Positions 1-12,900 of a stretch of 64,000 nucleotides of DNA are shown here, piece by piece. How positions within the stretch are numbered: the stretch's first letter is position 1; each line of letters begins with the position of its first letter. This DNA is from Siphonodentalium dalli (lineage: Eukaryota; Mollusca; Scaphopoda; Gadilida; Siphonodentaliidae), in assembly GCA_032622095.1 (NCBI GenBank), contig CP136062.1, positions 164,296,875 through 164,360,874 on the forward strand, written 5' to 3'. A program made the position numbers and the translations under genes. The notes under the pieces were generated by a model. That model did not search any database. It saw only the letters and a list, made by a program, of their open reading frames with translations, and was not told where the DNA came from.

Positions 1-993
1 CTATGTGATAAAGTAAAGGGCGATTCGTTGCTGTATGTGAAATCATATAAAATTAATATTAATCTTGTTGACCCTCACATGACACTGTAGCCGACAACTA
101 AGAGTTCTGTAATGTTTTTATCATTTCTTGCATGTGAGAATTTATAGTACGAACTTCACCAGTTCTGGTAAACTAAATGTGCCAAACAATTATGAAACGT
201 CAGTCAGTGTGATAGACATCAACAAATTCAGTCAATAACTTGTCGCCAGACGTGTGGTAACAAAGAGAGATTGACAGTTAAAGGCACGGATGACCTTCGC
301 GATTGTATTGCTGTTAAAATAGTCAGCCATTAAAACTGCCATAAACAGAAAGAATAATAAAATATAGAATTATATTTTGTTCTTATATCAATCGTAAATA
401 TTGCATTCTAATGAAAAGCATTGCAATAAAACTCAGGCAGAATTTGTAGTCGAAATGGCTATACCTGAGAACCAAACATTATTATTTGTTTGGTTGCCGA
501 AGCAGACAGTGCTCATCAATTAGACTCCGACGAAGGTTTGAGATTCAATTCCAAATCCGTCGGGAGATTTGTTTATATTTTGAATGTTGGTTACACCAGT
601 TATTTCCTTGTTTTATTTCGTGAAAATGAGCAAAATTAAGCAAATTGCCACGTAAGATTCCACTCAATACCTGAACACATGGCAAATTGGCAAACTTCAC
701 AAGTTGATGTAATAGAGTAATAGAGTTATCGCGCTTGCGAACAATACTTTCGTTCAACCACCACAGTACTGTGAAAACAATCTGGTGGTCACATTAAACA
801 AGAAAACCATAGTCAGAAATGGTAACGCCACCAATATCATATTATTAGCCTTAAATATAAATTATAATACAAGTATACTATAAACTAGCTTTCAAATTTT
901 ATGTGGGAAATTTGCATACTTCCAATCATATTTCAAGTTTTCCCGTTTCCCGTGTTATACATTACTTTCTTCAAACTGTCTTCTTTATTACAC
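1..993. other. intergenic or intronic DNA, no feature seen
   Basis: AT-rich sequence. The only open frame of note is a 70-codon minus frame at 545-757 with no family resemblance, promoter or splice signals. Nothing supported. Confidence 0.5.
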
Positions 994-1560
994 AAGCTGA
1001 TGGGCACGACTTCGTCCGGGCTGTTTCCCATCTGATTTCCGGCGAAAGGCGCGATTTTACCTTGAATTGACTATTTCGAAAGTCAAGGTCAGGTCAGGGT
1101 CATGATTTGACCCGCCCAAAACACCCCCATCCCGGAGAAAAGTACCCCTAGGTATCAAATTTCGTCGACATCCGTCCGTTTTACCCCTCTTGACCTTTAA
1201 TTAACAATTTTGGAGGTCAAGGTAAGGTCGGAGTCATGATTTGACCCGTCCAAAACACTCCCCAGACAAAGGTATAAACTTTCGTCGAAATCCATCCGTT
1301 TTACCTGATTTGACCTTTGAATGACCACATTGAAGGTCAAGGTCACGCCGAGGTCACGATTTGACCCGATCAAAACACTCCCCGGACAAAAGTATTCCTA
1401 TGTATCAAATTTTGCCGAAATTCGTCCGTTTTACCCAAATTGACCTTGCATTTACAGTTTAAAGGTCAAGGTCATGTCGGGGTCACGATTTGACCCGTCC
1501 AAAACACTTCCCGGACACAAATACCCCTAAGTATCAAATTACGTTGAAATCTATAGAAAG
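994..1560 (-). mobile_element. Helitron-like repeat, 3' part, reverse orientation
   Basis: Read on the minus strand this is the same family as 36,310-36,950: a ~120-bp tandem unit with the landmarks GGGGAGTGTTTTGG, CGGGTCAAATCGTGAC and GACCTTGACCTT, closing with the hairpin GCCCGGACGAAGTCGTGC and CAGCTTG at about 994-1,022. About four and a half units are present. The 3' terminus has CTTG where the sister elements have CTAG. The 5' end is missing, so the copy is truncated. Confidence 0.6.
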
Positions 1561-2030
1561 CCGAAGAGGACATGTTAGTTGCTAATTGCTAGATATCCGA
1601 CGCACGACTTGTCGCGGTATTTTAAAGGTGTTTCAAACTAGGAGATATACGTATTCTTCGTTTCAAATGGTGATGAATTATAGTATTTTATTCAAATTTT
1701 ATGGCATGAATTGTTATTATAACCGTATATACTATAAAAAAATGAATGACTCGAAAATTAAGTGGGCCTTTAAACAAAGTCACAATTGCAATTAGACTCA
1801 TCTCATATTCGTCTATTCAGCGATATTCTGCTGCGCAGTTTGTTATTGCCTCCAGTATTTATTGAGCGTTATAGCCCCACTGTTATAATTCGCCTGTAGC
1901 AGGCGTACTCTTGCCTCAGATTATTGAGATATTAGGTCACACGTAATGACATTAAATCGCATGGAAACATAGCAATTGAGGGCTGCTTGGCGTGAATATG
2001 TAATGAGAAATAAGGTCATACATAATGACA
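1561..2030. other. no gene seen
   Basis: AT-rich. Two short units resembling 'ggtcacacgtaatgac' at 1,934 and 2,013 lead into the duplicated repeat that follows. The 69-codon frame at 1,586-1,795 has no recognisable content. Confidence 0.4.
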
Positions 2031-2835
2031 TTAAACTCAAGAAAACCCGCGAAAACAAAACAAAATCACATTTAATATTTTAGGTTATTTCCTTCATAAA
2101 AAGAATCTTCGTGATAATGAACACTCTCAATACTTTAGAATATAGAATTAACCTTAAAATAACAAAAACCTTCGGAATAGAGAACCTTCGGAATAACGAA
2201 CCTTCGGATTGGTGAAGCTTTGGAATAGCGAACATTCAGAGAAATTTCGGAATAGTGGACCTTCGGGATAGTGAACCTTCAGAATAGAGACATGCCCCCA
2301 ATATTCATATTATATGCCCAGAGTTCAAAGGTATGGGTCATAAAATTCTAAATTTGGCCCTTAAAATATTAAACCCCAAAATGGAGCCCGCACAGAACAG
2401 CACTTAGGTCAACTGTACCTGTGTCATGTCCCAATGCAGGAGGGTCCATATATATACCACAACATTCAAATTATATGCCAAGAATTCAAAGGTATGGGCC
2501 CACGTAATCACATTAAATCTCAAGAAAACCCGCGAAAACAAAACAAAATCACATTTAATGTTCTAAGTCATTTCCTCCTGTATCTGTATCGGTGTGCGCG
2601 CAGGATCAGTTTGGATGTGAGCGCACACTCCATAAAAAGAATTTTCGTGATAATGAACCCTCTCAATACTTTAGAATATAGAATTAACCTAAAAATAACA
2701 AAAACCTTCGGAATAGAGAACCTTCGGAATAGCGAACCTTCGGAATAGTGAACCTTCGAAATAGCAAGTATTCAGAATAGAGAACCTTCGGAATAGTGGA
2801 CCTTCGGGATAGCGAACCTTCATAATAGAAACATG
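2031..2835. repeat. two direct ~480-bp units, each ending in a 16-bp minisatellite
   Basis: Units begin near 2,040 and 2,520 with 'aaacccgcgaaaacaaaac' and carry 'gaatatagaattaacct', then an array of GAACCTTCGGAATAGC-type 16-mers (2,167-2,290 and 2,702-2,835). The second unit has about 45 extra bases with GTGCGCGC-rich sequence (2,590-2,632). The short ORFs here are products of the array. Confidence 0.65.
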
Positions 2836-3592
2836 TCTCCACAATTACACCGGTGACGTAAACATATGTGCTAATCTTTGTTGGACTATCGTAACTATCG
2901 GTACGATTTATACTCAAGTACGAAAAACCATAATACATTCGCCCAGTGGATTATCGATCGTCCGCTCGAACATGAAAAACTGTACACCAGCTTACACCAC
3001 TGTGTAGCGTAATGATGCAGGCTGTCACATGTATATCGAGTATCGAATCTATCCATTTCCTCAAACAGTATGATTACAGTACGTAGAACCTTATATATTT
3101 GTCTCTGAAAATACTTCCGAAGTTCAGAGACAAAGAGATATAACGTTTTAAGTAATGTAATCATACAATTTGCACCCAAATTTGCATTTCAGATCAAGTC
3201 AGCATGTATGAAACAGTGCAATGTCAAAACGTGAACGCTGGCCGGTTATATCCCGAATCCCTGTCAGGATTGAAGAGTTCAACCGGTATGAGAATTCCAA
3301 TGTACGTAAATTCAAAAAAAAAATCATCAATACACACAAAAAGCAAGTGGAACTAGATAAAGTAGCATACCCGCTTGAAATGTGTCGCTGTTTGAACTTT
3401 CCTAACTGGCTGCATGAGTGCATCTCGGACTACTATGTTGATATCGGCTCCAGAATATCTGAAATCAGACACAAATCTTAATAAAACTACCGGTATGAAT
3501 TATTTGTTAGATTGAAATTTTGAGGTACGTGTAATCACAGGGAATGCCAAACTATAAATCTAAAGGTTATAGTTATGCCACCTCCTGCTAGA
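2836..3592. other. no feature supported
   Basis: Contains overlapping ORFs on both strands at 3,199-3,481 (74 and 86 codons). Neither has a recognisable domain or splice context. Confidence 0.35.
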
Positions 3593-3997
3593 CAAGCCTG
3601 CAAACATTGTGTCTGTCATTTGCAGAATGAGGGCCCCACGCATGATGGGCCAGCATCACCAAATTCTCCCTCTGGGAACCTTATTCTGCTTTGTCCTCAA
3701 CTGCTATGGGAGACGTAGGATCAGATTGAAGTTCACCAGTTGAAGTTGGTGATCGTCACTCATTAGTCAACTCCATTATGCATTTTATCTTCTGCAAATT
3801 AGAGGATATAGAAAATTTCCAGAAGGGAAAGAGTAACTAAAAACAATGCTAATTTGAGACTATAAATACTTCCCAGAAGATGAGGCCTAATCAGAATGAG
3901 GTCCCCGGAGGGTGAATTTGGTGATAGCCTGCTGAGTGGGAATAACCCTCTTGGGACCTCAACTCTGCAAATGACACACACACTATTTGCAGGCTTG
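3593..3997. mobile_element. foldback (MITE-like) element with CAAGCCTGCAAA ends
   Basis: The left end reads CAAGCCTGCAAA...GTCATTTGCAGAATGAGG and the right end is its inverse (...TCTGCAAATGAC...TTTGCAGGCTTG). The terminal inverted repeats run about 70-80 bp with mismatches, around a core with 'cagttgaagttggtgat' and 'ttctgcaaattagaggat'. A second copy, inverted relative to this one, lies at 56,747-57,173. It has no coding capacity, so any movement would depend on a transposase from elsewhere. Confidence 0.65.
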
Positions 3998-4169
3998 TGG
4001 CCAGGAGTTTTCATTCCACAATTTCCCATGTACTATTCTAACAATAACACCGTCTGCACACATGATTAGGTTGTACACCAGAAATGAAATGAAAATGGCA
4101 ATGACACTGAAGCTCAACTTGCTGATGGGAGTGTGTCATGCATTACACCCAATGGAGCGATTAGGAATG

Positions 4170-4760
4170 CAGAAAGTTGAAATGTTTAAGTAATACCAGA
4201 GGTCAACCCGAAGAGCCTTATGAAGTTTGGGATCAATTAGATGAAACTGTTGGCTGTAGGGCATGCCAAAGTATTTATTATCATGCAAAGAGTAAAATCC
4301 AAAGATGGCTGCCGGCAGCAATGTTTTTCACCAAGATGGCTTCCATGACGAATTTCAGAATACATAGATGGCTCTCATCCAACGTTCACCACAGATTAAT
4401 ATAAAGTTTAGTGACGATCGTATGAGAGATGTGGTCTGAGTGTGTGCCGAAGGATTTGGTCATGTAAAGAGTAATATCCAAGATGGGCCTATGTTTTTTA
4501 ACGAAATTTGGTTTGAAGATTGGTGATGATCGGATGAGATATGTAGGGTGTGACAAAGGATTTAGTCATGCAAAGATTAAAATCCAAGATGCCTGCTGGC
4601 GATTATCAAATTAAATAGCTCCCATCTGGATGTGATCCTAGCCATGCCTGTAAACAATTCTCCAATAAATATGGGCTGCAGGATTTCAGAGAAAATTGAT
4701 GGCTCCCATCTGGACTCGGAGGTCATGATGGTTTGGTGATGAATGGATAATGGATGTAGC
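4170..4760 (+). repeat. degenerate tandem units with 'aaaatccaagatgg'
   Basis: The phrase 'catgcaaagagtaaaatcc(a)aagatg' or close variants recur near 4,283, 4,459 and 4,569, each followed by 'gatcg(t/g)atgag'-like sequence. This looks like three to four diverged units of ~150-170 bp. Short ORFs here are not convincing. Confidence 0.4.
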
Positions 4761-5339
4761 CTGTAGGTTGTGCTGACGGAAATTGTTGCCAGACACACAG
4801 ATGGATGGGTGCGGAAGACTGACGACAACCCATGGCAATAGCTCAAACTTGACTTTGTCAAGTGGAGCTCAAATGTGGGCAAAAAATCGAGATAAAACTC
4901 CAGAGAAAATTTTCAACACTCAGATAACATGCAGTATAGGTCTAGCGTTTTCGTTAATGTTAAACTTCATCAGGACCAAGTTTGGCGTGTGATATTGTCT
5001 ACTAACATTGCCAAAAATTTCAAAGAAATCGACCATAACATTCCATAGAAAACATCGTCTGAACTATGTCCATTGTAAATATTACACATCTCGATTCGGG
5101 ACGCAACTATCGGCGACAATCTAACACAAATGATTTCGCAATCGAGAGTCATCGTATTTAATTAATATATAAGAATGACGGTGTGTATCGTCAATTTGGA
5201 TTACTATTCATAACAATTAACTATATTGAGCAAGATGGGTGAGTATTTTTGGGGTAAGTATTTTTGGGGTGAGTATTCAAATTCAATTATTGACAATTTG
5301 TTATGCAACTGATTAACCCTTCCATGACTGGAGATTCCT
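4761..5339. other. no gene seen
   Basis: Unassigned AT-rich sequence with a short tandem 'gtatttttggggt' at 5,242-5,275. Confidence 0.4.
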
Positions 5340-5535
5340 GACATTTTGCCAAAACCCTGTGCCAATGCAATCTCATATATATGCGATTCTATAGGGATAT
5401 ATAGGGAGCCACGCCCATATAAGAGAATTATTTGGCCCGACAATATTTACCTTGACCATATAAGTCAGTGCATTATCTTATATATGAGACTCAATTATAT
5501 AAGAGAATGCACTGGAACAGGATCTTTGGGGTGAA
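5340..5535. repeat. palindromic repeat with TATAAGAGAATGCACTGG units
   Basis: The unit 'tataagagaatgcactgg' and its inverse 'cagtgcattatcttatata' recur in both orientations (5,360-5,400, 5,418-5,430, 5,466-5,518). The same family is at 57,455-57,665. Pairs of inverted units could fold. No coding sequence. Confidence 0.55.
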
Positions 5536-7640
5536 GGGGAAGATCAATCGATATTTTCGACCATCCCTGGATGAAAGCGCCGACAACTCTCAACACATGA
5601 TATTTAACGTACGCTGCACAGCTCCCATCATGCAAGGATTAAATCTTACCCTTCTGTTTTTGTACCAAGATCTCGGTATTGCGTTTCTGTAATTTCATTC
5701 TCTGTTGAACCTAAATGTAGTTTAAACATTATACTCCTTGCTGGGGCTTCCGGAAGTGGAATATAAATTCTTTTCTCAAAGCTGTAAATACATAATAAAC
5801 AATACTTAAAAGCTGCTAGGTTTGAGCAAAGACAAAGGATAACACAAGAGCATTGCTGGGGTGAATTCTAATTTGAAAAAGGCCGAAATCATTTTAAAAC
5901 AATTGGACGGAACTAGTGATGAAACTATTAGTCGACTAACCAACGTTGACACCAATAACTCCCAATGTCGACTCTGTATGTTGGTGGTGACTAGTCGGAA
6001 CATGGTATATACTTCCCATAATAAGAATTAAAAGACTATAATATAGGTACATGTACATGGCACATTGATCAAACACTTGTCACGGATGTGACAGGGTTAA
6101 AAACGCAACGTAGTCAGCATGTTGGGAATGTAGCACACAAGTGGTGAACCAATTATGAGATAACTGGGACACCACGTGGGGGGATTGTCATATAGAACAT
6201 TAGAAATCTTAATAAAAGATTCGGGACTCAGTTTCAACAGAACTTTTTGTTATCAATATTAGACATTAATGAATGGTTGAAGAACACGGGTTTATCAAAA
6301 TCACACGATTAACGAATACTTCCGGTTTAATAGCGGGCGCGAAATCATGTTATTAAGCTGATGTTTTACGCTCTTTATACCTGTTGTGTTCATCTCTTGG
6401 TTTCAACATCTGTGAACATAAATATTACATGAATTCTGTTATCAGTTGAATCAATTACGAAGATTTTTATCATGTGATTTGATGAATAAACTGTAGTTTT
6501 TCCACTGAATTGTAGTCCTTTAAACAGCGCAAGTACTATAATGGGTGAAAATTGCGACTAGGAGGGGGTGGAAATAAGGATATCGATAAAGCTATATAAT
6601 TCTCGGCAGTAGACACTGAATAGTTGACTTCGACTTTTGGGGTTCGACTAGTCGACTCCAGAATTCGAGGGTCGTTTCAACACTGGAGGGAACCCATATT
6701 AAAACTGGCTCTGTATCTTAGGCTGAGAAACACATATAAAAACTTTGGTTCTGATAAAAAATTCAAAACTGGATTTATTAGTCGAAAACCAAAATTTATG
6801 AAATAGGGTAAATTCTAAGTAAAAAAAAGTTGCCATATTATGACCTTATATTATAATAAAAGGTCATATATAATCATTTATTAAAGATGCATAATCTGAA
6901 AAAAAGCTACCAAATTATATTTCTTTGGATTTGGGGGTAAAAAGATTTGATTTGAGTCAAGGAACCCACCCATCGAAACTCAGAGTGATCAGATATCGAT
7001 GTTTAAATTTGTTCTTTCTCGAGATGTGTACTTATTTATGGCCTGGACAAAAAGTCATCAAACAGACAGTCTCGAACAAAATTGAGGATAACTCTAAAAT
7101 CAAGGGATAATATGGCCATATTTCGTTGAACAACATGCTAATAAATAACACGTTTTGTGAAATTTTATGTCATAGTTGACAGTGGTTAGCATTATTTTGT
7201 TGTAATTAATCTATTCTGATAACTAAAGCGTATTTTGAAGAAATGTCATTGTTGTAACTTGATGATATTGGGACTGTCTGATCGGACTGAGTACATTTAA
7301 GGTCAAAATAAAAAATATTGTTTGATTCTCATCCCACTCCCGAGTCCCGACATATTTTTGGTTGCCCTCCTCAATTTTTTTGTTGAGATAAATTTTATGT
7401 AAAGTTTTCTTCTCATGCCTTGGTCAAAACATAGTTTTATTTCCAAATCAGAATGTCAGATAATAAACATACAATAGAATACAATGGAATAGGATGATGG
7501 TATTTGGAAATAGAGGATTAGACAACAGGCAATTGCTTTTTTTAAGTCTTCTCCTATGTGATGAATTCAATACCCAACCTTTTATAAGGCCAAACTTGAT
7601 CAATTTATGTTATTTCTCGATAACCTTAATTGGTGTCGGT
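5536..7640. other. no gene seen
   Basis: About 2.1 kb of AT-rich sequence. Short GTCGAC-centred palindromes occur at 5,930-5,940 and 6,645-6,655 ('tagtcgac'), and similar motifs recur at 62,848-62,876. ORFs of 60-74 codons have no family signature. Confidence 0.4.
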
Positions 7641-8470
7641 CACTCTTCCAGAAAGCATAGGTGCGTGTTGACATGATGCCTAAATTTGGTTTATCGCAAT
7701 TGGGCCAACCAATGAAAATGATAACAGGAGATAATACGCCCGGTGTGCTTTTGTGACTGTACAAAACAAATAATGGCAATGACACTAAATTGTAGTATTG
7801 GTCGAAAAGAGCCATAAGTCAGTAAAACATGTTCGGACCGAACCCTCAATCTTGAATTGTAGTTTGGTCTGGAGAACTCACATACCAAATTTGGTTCCGA
7901 TAAAATGACCCAAACTAAAGTTATCATCCGGAAACCTCAAATATTGAAAATTTTAATTAGAAAAGAGCCATCCATAAGTCAGTAATAAATATTCGGACCA
8001 AACCCATAATCGAACTTGACCTGTATTTTGGTCTGGAAAACTCACATATGAAATTTCGTTCTGATAAAATAACCCAAACTAAAGTTATCGACTGGAAACC
8101 AAAACTGCTAACGGAGGGACGGATGGACAGACCAATCGCATAATACGGCCGTTTTATTTAAATGGGCATATAAAAATTAAGTTTCTTTTTTATTAAGTTA
8201 TCATCCGGAAACCTCAAATATTTAAAATTCGAAGTCGAAAAGAGCCATAAGTCAGTACAAAATAATCTGAATGAAACAAAATTCGAACTTGACCTGTATT
8301 TTGGTCTAGAAAACTCACATACCAAATTTAGTTCCGATAAAATAACCCAAACTAATGTTATCATCTGGAAATCAAAACTGCTAACGGAGGGACGGACAGA
8401 CCAATCAAATAATAGGCCATTTTTCTCAAACGGGCATATAAAAATTAAGTTTCTTTTTAATTGAATACGT
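7641..8470. repeat. three diverged tandem units of ~250-300 bp
   Basis: The units share 'gaaaagagccataagtcagta', then 'ggtctggaaaactcacat', then 'ataacccaaactaaagttat'. Two of them end with 'ctaacggagggacgga(tgga)cagaccaatc' (8,108-8,140 and 8,378-8,406) and 'gggcatataaaaattaagtt'. The 130-codon minus ORF at 8,158-8,550 runs through this repeat and has no domain I recognise. Confidence 0.5.
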
Positions 8471-8635
8471 GATTGGCAAGTGTTTGTTCTCAAAACATAA
8501 TTGTTGATAATGAGGAATGTATCGATTTTATGGAAATATATTGGCCACATCTAGACATTTTTGACCAATAGTGGGATTAAATTATCAGATATAACTGTTG
8601 TTTCGATTAAGATTATGAGTTATAAAAGAAAAGTT

Positions 8636-8970
8636 TGAAGCTACGAGCATTATAGAATGTACTATAGCATGATACGAGCACTATAGAATGTACTATAACA
8701 TGCAACGAGCATTATAGAATGTACTATAACATGCAATGGGGCATTATATAATGTACTATAACATGCAACGAGCATTATATAATGTAGTATGACATGCTAC
8801 GAGCATTATAGAATGTACTATAACATGCTACGAGCATTATAGAATGTACTATGGCATGCAACAATCATTATAGAATGTACTATAACATACTACGAGCAAT
8901 ATAGAATGTACTATAACATGGAATGAGCATTATAGCATGTACTATAACATGCTACAAGCATTATATAATT
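8636..8970 (+). repeat. 31-bp minisatellite ACGAGCATTATAGAATGTAC...
   Basis: About ten copies of a unit containing GCATTATAGAATGTACTATA and 'acatgct' or 'acatgca', with point differences. The core is near-palindromic (TATAGAATGTACTATA). The left edge of the 13-kb duplication falls inside this array (about 8,798), and a shortened array re-appears at 21,781-21,950 at the start of the second copy. Confidence 0.8.
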
Positions 8971-9948
8971 TGTCTTAAAATTTTCAGCTACAACTGCAAG
9001 AAATAACTCTTGTTTCGATTAAGGTTATTAAGAAATAACTCTTGTGTCGATTATATGTTTTGTAGATATAAACGAAAACTAATAGCGAATATTCAACAGA
9101 ATTTGTTTTTGTTTTCAGTCAAGTTTACATAATTTGTATTTAGATAAATCTCTCTTTGTAATATGTCCTTTAAAGTCCCTTCTTAATTCTTTGGTTGATT
9201 AGGCAAAAAAAAGAAGATATTTGATTCTCAGGCAATTTATTTTGAAAATCAATGCGTGCGTCAGGGTTTTATTTTAAAATTTTGTTGTGCCCATAGACTG
9301 GCATAGTAAGCAAGAGATATTATACCTACACAGGTCCAGAAAATGTAGGGAGAAGTTTGTAATGGATATAAACTAATTTAATCTGATATAAAGAGACAAA
9401 TTATAACATTGTACTACCCGTACATCATATAGCGATTGCCTAGACTGATATATATATATATATATTAATATGATTTTAATATTGGCACAATCATTTTAAC
9501 AACACCAGAACTACATATCCGTTTCATATAAAAATACGGAGCATAAATACAGTCGAAACGAAAAGATAAAGTGATCTTCCAAACTATCATAGAAAGTCTT
9601 GGTTCACTTACTAAAGTCTTGGTTCACTTATTCCACTGACTAATTAGAGATTCTATATTTACATACAATGGATGACAGACAATATTGCTAATTTTAATTA
9701 ATTAATTAACTTTAAAAACATGGCCAATATACACTGATTGTCAAACTGCGTTTTTATTGCGTTCTGGTTTGCATTCCCAAATATGTGCTGACAGCAAATC
9801 AAAATATTCAACACAATTTACGAGCCTGTGGTGACAATATACCTGATAGTTATCATTACCTATGGTCTTTTGTTGAATACCCACACATACACCATTGTAT
9901 TTAGCTCCTATTCGATATTTGAAACATAACTTCCGTGTGACAGTTTTA

Positions 9949-12900
9949 GTCCGTGGGCCAAACAAGATATTTTTCGAGTTGGCTGCACCCCCCTCCAACA
10001 AAGGTTTCTATATATCAAATTAAAGGTCATCATATGGCGCATCAGATTTTGCTTGTTGCCCGTTTCAGAATGTGTCCCAAAATATATTTGTTAGGGAAAA
10101 TAACTCTAACCCCTAAAATAAAATGGAACTTTTCTCGAGTACAATTGTCGAAGCATAGACAAAATATTGCGGTTATAAACTGCACGCTATCGTTTATATT
10201 AATAATAAATGATCATAAAATGACACAAGATACAAAACTAGACCAATTTATGAGCTAGTTTGAAAATATTGCGATAAATATTTTGAAATCGCCAAAATTA
10301 CTTGGATTTTGAAACAAAGTCACATATTATTGACGATAAGTTGTGAACCACATGGACTATTGGTCCGCATCATGGCTCAAAAATTGCCCCGATGACATAA
10401 CAAAACGATTTTAATAATGTAATGCCAAAATTATTGCTGTGAAAATGTGATATGAACGTAAACATAACCCCATCCCTAAGATATAACTTTTTCAGAAAAA
10501 CGTATTATGTAGTTAACACTTAGAATGATGCTTGTCAAGTTGGTTTTAGAAGCATAAACTGAAACAGTGGTGAGGGTGATGACGGGAATTATAAATAACG
10601 GTGTCTAAACGTGATCTAAGTTTAAAATTTGAAAAATAATTGTGAAAAATGAGAATATTTACTAATTTCAGTAAAAGTTACAACATTGTGACTAAATTTT
10701 GATAGGCTATGGTATAATCTCATAAGAACACTGGTCTACAATTATTAAGTTCATAAAACCTCATACGATCACCTTTCTGGCAACTATTTTGTATATTTTT
10801 TAATTTTCACTTGAATTTTTATGGAAAGATTATATATAATATATTTCAACTGAACACATATGGCTACAAAGGCTTAAATGTGAGACTTACGTTATACAGA
10901 ACGGTATTTTCTTATTTGTGCAGCACATGTCGGGACAGTGATCACAACAGACAATAGATACGGCATTACATGCGCTCCATAATGGACAATAACTTCAATA
11001 AGTTTAGGATGGCATCCAAATCGGCCAACAAAATCGAAATTGCTCACACTTTCGTCACAAACGTGAATGGGTTAGTTATCCGGGACAAGGGATTTGTTAA
11101 TCGTGAGTTCACTGGTAACCGTAAACAAACCGAAGAACCCTACTATTATTTCAATTAATTTAAGCTATTGTGTAATTGATTGTCTTAAGGACTATAGATA
11201 CTCATTTATTGGGGGATACTTGATAAAAGTCAATGTATAGAAAGATTAAAACAATCATCATTAGCATGTGCCCTTTGGATCAGTTTAGATAAGTAATATA
11301 AGGAAATTGTATGCCCAAATTACCATCCTCCAATTTCAAGTTGCCTATCTCTGATATAAACATGTGTTCAGGTGAAATATTTTATTTTATAACGAAATTA
11401 GTTGTTATACAGAGGAGTTTGTCAATAAAGAAATGACTTTTGCAGTATATGCATATTTGCAGTGTTGCCAAACAGTTTTCAAGGCATGCTACTACTTCCT
11501 GTTCTATAATTTGAGTATCTATTCCTTAAATGTTCTCTCTCTCACTCTGCTCATCCTATGATTCGTCCAAATTTACACTATTTCGGTTATTGTAGACATT
11601 CTCACACACATCGTTAGTCTGCGGTGAAACAAGTTCATTTGTTAGATTCACATGCATCTTTGCAGCCAAACCTCGGTAGATCAGGAGGAGGTATAATCCG
11701 TCTGGTTTGTAGGACTCAATCAAAGAGCGACCAGCCATGGCTGCCAGGGAATGGTACACCAGGCTGGGGAGTTAATATGATGTGTCAAATTACTGATATA
11801 GTTCGCACGAAGATGTTTTAATGTGATTTTTTAAGGAGTCTGTGTCTGCTGGTGGTAGCAGATGTGTTCCAGTGTTCGGTTACACAACATAAGACGAAAT
11901 TATGGCTCACCATAATATAGCTCACATGCAAACTCTTGATAGGATGTATAGTGTCATCGTCAACATTAATATATTGCACAAATTGATGCATCACATGTTA
12001 ATGCTTTTGACTATTAAGTCAAAAGGCTGCATGTTATAAGTGTTTGTGAATGTCGTAGCCTGTCAACGCGTGAATTAGAGGCAAGGTTTCACACACCTCT
12101 TTGATAATACTGTCCGCTATCTCGTTCACGGAAAAGACACATGACCTATTTTTGGTTTCAGTATGAAGAATTACCTAGCTCCTATTGATCGAGAAAAATA
12201 CCATTCTAGTATTTCGACATGTACGTCAGTGGAGTAAAACAAACTAGCGTTCGACCGCGTCGTGCTGCATTTTGCTGCATGTAACATAATACCTTTATCC
12301 CCTCCATCGTGGTAACATACTAGCACGATATTAGGAACTAACTCTAAGCGAACGTCGTCAATGAGTCTTTGTTATCACCACCTGATAAATATATGGCATT
12401 GTCTGGAACTGTGTCATGGACACATGATATGTGAAGCCTTGCCTGAATACCAGGATTGTATTCTCGGGTTGCAGGAAAATGGTAGCATAATGACTTATTC
12501 TGAAAAAAGTGCAATGTATCATACTATGCAACAACTTCAACAATCTACTAATAGCTATGATGACCTACTTACATCCTGCCAAGATTTGTATGTGCTTTAT
12601 GTTACAAGCCGAAATGTATTCAAGTCGATGAATTATGATACATTTTCTCCTGTTTGTAAAACGAGAACAATAACACCAAAGGCAGACTTCTTTAATAAGC
12701 AATACGTTTTCGTGCGAACTTGGCACAATAACTAACGCCCATTCTCGAATGCCATGTCCTTATAACCCTATGCAATTTGGGCTCCATATATAGCCCTACG
12801 TTGTGTGGCATATATAACAATAGCCGTGTCTACAGTGCAGGAGATAAACGTTTATGGTTATATGATAACACTAGGCAGCTTGACATGAGATGTCCCTAAA

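Noticed and set aside
3221-3481. 86-codon plus ORF with basic N-terminus
   Set aside because: It overlaps an equally long ORF on the other strand and has no promoter, splice or family evidence.
8158-8550. 130-codon minus ORF
   Set aside because: It lies across two tandem repeat units and has no recognisable domain.
9741-10001. 86-codon minus ORF with Cys/His residues (duplicated at 22,722)
   Set aside because: It straddles the end of the TA-flanked element, so its N-terminus would be element sequence; no family match.
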